DNA from: Ruminococcus sp.
GTDB taxonomy: Bacteria > Bacillota > Clostridia > Oscillospirales > Ruminococcaceae
DNA length: 33,623 nt
Reading direction: 5' to 3'
NCBI RefSeq assembly: GCF_019417665.1
Contig: NZ_DXUU01000033.1
Coordinates: 1 to 33,623, forward strand
Part shown: positions 32,054-33,623 of the stretch, piece by piece
Numbering within the stretch: position 1 is the first letter of the stretch
Layout of the letters: each line of letters begins with the position of its first letter
The notes under the pieces: model-generated
The model's input: the letters and a program-made list of their open reading frames with translations, nothing else
The model's database searches: none
Told to the model about the DNA's origin: nothing
Made by a program: the position numbers and the translations under genes

Positions 32054-33103
32054 TTATACCTGTTTTCCACAGTTGGGACAAAACTGTGATTGGAGAGGTA
32101 CTTCTGCACCGCAACTGTCACAATGCTTTTCCGTCTGTGTACTCGAAGCGGTTCCGTCCATGGAAACGTCGCCGACTGCGGCAAATGCAGGCTGCTGTAC
32201 GGTCTCGCCATTGCCCTTTTCGAAAAGTTCCTTGAATTTTTTGGACATGCCGCAGAGTTTTCCGTAGAGATCCACAGAAATTTTTCCGGTCTGTACTTCC
32301 CGGTTGAAATTTTCCATGGTGTAGATCATCATGTACGACCCCAGGAATGCGTCACGCAGGCTGTATACCAGGCAAATTGCAACAATCAGTGCAACGATCC
32401 ACCCGAAGCCGGTGCCGAATAGTTTTACCACAGCAAGGGCGAGTAGGAATATGATAACGCCCACGATGAGTTCTACCAGAATGGCAATACCAGTTCCCTT
32501 TGCTGAAGATTTCAGAAGCCCTTTCCAGTTCTGAAAATAGATGACAACGCCGTCCGCCGCAGATTTAAAAGGAGACTGATCGTCTTTCATAAAGGTGTAA
32601 CACAGGCAGCATTCGTCCACATAGGTCAGTGTCAGTGTCGCAAATTTTTTCAGGATATTGGTAAGAAACGCTGCTTGGGGAATGATATTTTCGATCCAAC
32701 CCACAGAGGTGTTCACTGCCTTATTGATTTGCCGCACAGAGCCGCTGACCAGTTTGTCCAACAGAATATAAACATTTGCGGTGGCAAATTTTCCTTTAAC
32801 TTGTTCCTTGCCGAATTGAACCATTTGATCAGGAACAGTTCCGGTACGGAAGGTTTCCGCAATGACGGCAATCTGTGCCGATTTAATCATATATCCGGCG
32901 TATTGCTGTGCCAGTCCTACCAGTTTTGTCGATGCGACAATGGCGATGAGTGCCAATAGTCCGGCAACGGGATGTCCGATGGCTGTGGCAATTGCCACCC
33001 AGAGAATGGTCCAGAGAATTACACCTACGGAAATGGCAAGATTTATGCCGAGGCGTATCCAGACAAAGGTCATGGTTTTTTTGAAAATATCGAAAGGCTT
33101 CAT
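32054..33103 (-). CDS. polytopic membrane protein with C-terminal zinc ribbon
   Basis: The ATG at 33103 follows AAAGGAG and gives 349 residues. Hydrophobic segments lie at about 15-35, 38-60 (ILWTILWVAIATAIG onward), 205-230 (IAILVELIVGVIIFLLALAVV) and 235-255. A zinc ribbon closes the protein (CDSCGAEVPLQSQFCPNCG, about 327-345). It starts 8 bp after the stop of the XRE regulator and is probably co-transcribed with it. I do not recognise a functional family. Paired HTH-regulator plus zinc-ribbon membrane genes are common in Firmicutes, and such pairs may form a small stress or surface module. Confidence 0.8.
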   Translation of the reverse strand: MKPFDIFKKTMTFVWIRLGINLAISVGVILWTILWVAIATAIGHPVAGLLALIAIVASTKLVGLAQQYAGYMIKSAQIAVIAETFRTGTVPDQMVQFGKEQVKGKFATANVYILLDKLVSGSVRQINKAVNTSVGWIENIIPQAAFLTNILKKFATLTLTYVDECCLCYTFMKDDQSPFKSAADGVVIYFQNWKGLLKSSAKGTGIAILVELIVGVIIFLLALAVVKLFGTGFGWIVALIVAICLVYSLRDAFLGSYMMIYTMENFNREVQTGKISVDLYGKLCGMSKKFKELFEKGNGETVQQPAFAAVGDVSMDGTASSTQTEKHCDSCGAEVPLQSQFCPNCGKQV

Positions 33104-33110
33104 GGTCTGT

Positions 33111-33548
33111 TCACTCCTTTTCTGTTTCTGCCGGGTGTTCCTGGTGAAAGACTGCCCGGATCTTTTCGATGTTCTTTGCGATTTTATCCAGCGTGCAGAT
33201 AATATGCTCCATCTGCACCATTTCCTCTGCATCAATGACGCCGTCCTCTACGATCTGCACCAAATGCTTTGAGATACCTTCCATTTCGTAGGAAGAGCCG
33301 AGAAACTGGAGTATGGATCTGTCCAGGGTTTCGGGACATTGAGCAAAGATCTGTTTGTCCCGGAGTAAATAGTCAATGGTGACCTGGAAATAATCACTGA
33401 GTGCAATCAGCTTGTCCACCTCCGGGAGGGATGCCCCTGCTTCCCATTTGGAGACAGTTTGCCGGCTGACATCAAAAATACCTGCAAGCTCCTCCTGGGA
33501 GAGACCCTTTTCCATGCGCAGATTCCGCAGCTTTTCTGAAAATTTCAT
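33111..33548 (-). CDS. XRE-family transcriptional regulator
   Basis: This 145-residue protein has an N-terminal Cro/CI-type HTH (about 1-62: LRNLRMEKGLSQEELAGIFDVSRQTVSKWEAG, LIALSDYFQVTIDYLL). A helical, acidic C-terminal part (about 70-145) probably serves for dimerisation or sensing. AAAGGGGTGG precedes the ATG. It is the first gene of a two-gene unit with the zinc-ribbon membrane protein. An inverted repeat upstream (33570-33597) is a candidate self-operator. Confidence 0.92.
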   Translation of the reverse strand: MKFSEKLRNLRMEKGLSQEELAGIFDVSRQTVSKWEAGASLPEVDKLIALSDYFQVTIDYLLRDKQIFAQCPETLDRSILQFLGSSYEMEGISKHLVQIVEDGVIDAEEMVQMEHIICTLDKIAKNIEKIRAVFHQEHPAETEKE

Positions 33549-33569
33549 GATAAACCACCCCTTTTTAAA

Positions 33570-33597
33570 TATAGGGCATCTCTAAAAACCCCCTATA
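33570..33597. promoter_or_regulatory. inverted repeat upstream of the XRE gene, candidate operator
   Basis: TATAGGG (33570-33576), 14 bases, CCCTATA (33591-33597), centred about 35 bp before the start codon. Autoregulation is typical for XRE proteins; binding is inferred. Confidence 0.45.
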
Positions 33598-33623
33598 CAA
33601 ACAGAGAAAAACCTAGTATAATA

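Overview
The window looks like a chromosomal segment of a low-to-mid GC, spore-capable Firmicute of the Ruminococcaceae, most likely a Ruminococcus-type gut fibre degrader. Three observations support this. Two secreted proteins end in Ruminococcus-style type I dockerins. A germination protease (gpr) is present. groES-groEL sits behind a perfect CIRCE operator, and the genes have Gram-positive ribosome binding sites and promoters. The species cannot be named from the sequence alone.

Positions 1-2050 are the end of an integrated element. They hold a serine-recombinase fragment without its catalytic domain, a full tyrosine integrase with a C-terminal extension, tandem 11-bp direct repeats, and the 3' half of an initiator tRNA-fMet gene. 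A dispersed GC-rich repeat abuts the tRNA fragment where its 5' half should be. Positions 2436-4780 carry an LTA-synthase-like membrane sulfatase and a FlK-like hotdog thioesterase. Positions 5166-7754 carry nadB and nadC of de novo NAD synthesis, separated by a second copy of the GC-rich repeat. RNase Y (rny, minus) follows, with a good promoter about 450 bp upstream.

Positions 10125-13740 hold a secreted CAP-BIG2-BIG2-dockerin protein, a zinc-ribbon/DUF4234 protein, a DUF2752 protein and a MazF-type toxin. Two copies of a roughly 161-bp terminal-inverted-repeat element lie among them. Next come rpsT (minus), gpr, an orphan solute-binding lipoprotein, a 100-bp MITE-like palindrome, an HtrA protease (minus) with four 18-residue Pro-rich repeats, and an OmpR-type two-component pair (minus). 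groES-groEL and a GT4 glycosyltransferase follow.

Positions 25044-29679 carry an ECF sigma factor with a putative anti-sigma factor (minus). Divergent from them is a large rhamnogalacturonan lyase (PL11) with two ricin-like domains and a dockerin, driven by a consensus promoter. The window ends with a SemiSWEET/PQ-loop protein (minus), an aspartokinase behind a hairpin-rich leader, and an XRE regulator with a zinc-ribbon membrane protein (minus).

Most genes are ordinary housekeeping or polysaccharide-degradation genes. The least explained content is intergenic: at least four families of palindromic repeats, a tRNA-fMet remnant fused to one of them, and structured leaders before rny and the aspartokinase gene. 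I did not find a clear new multi-gene system. The best candidates for new biology are the repeat families, the aspartokinase leader, and the sigma/anti-sigma pair divergent from the PL11 gene.
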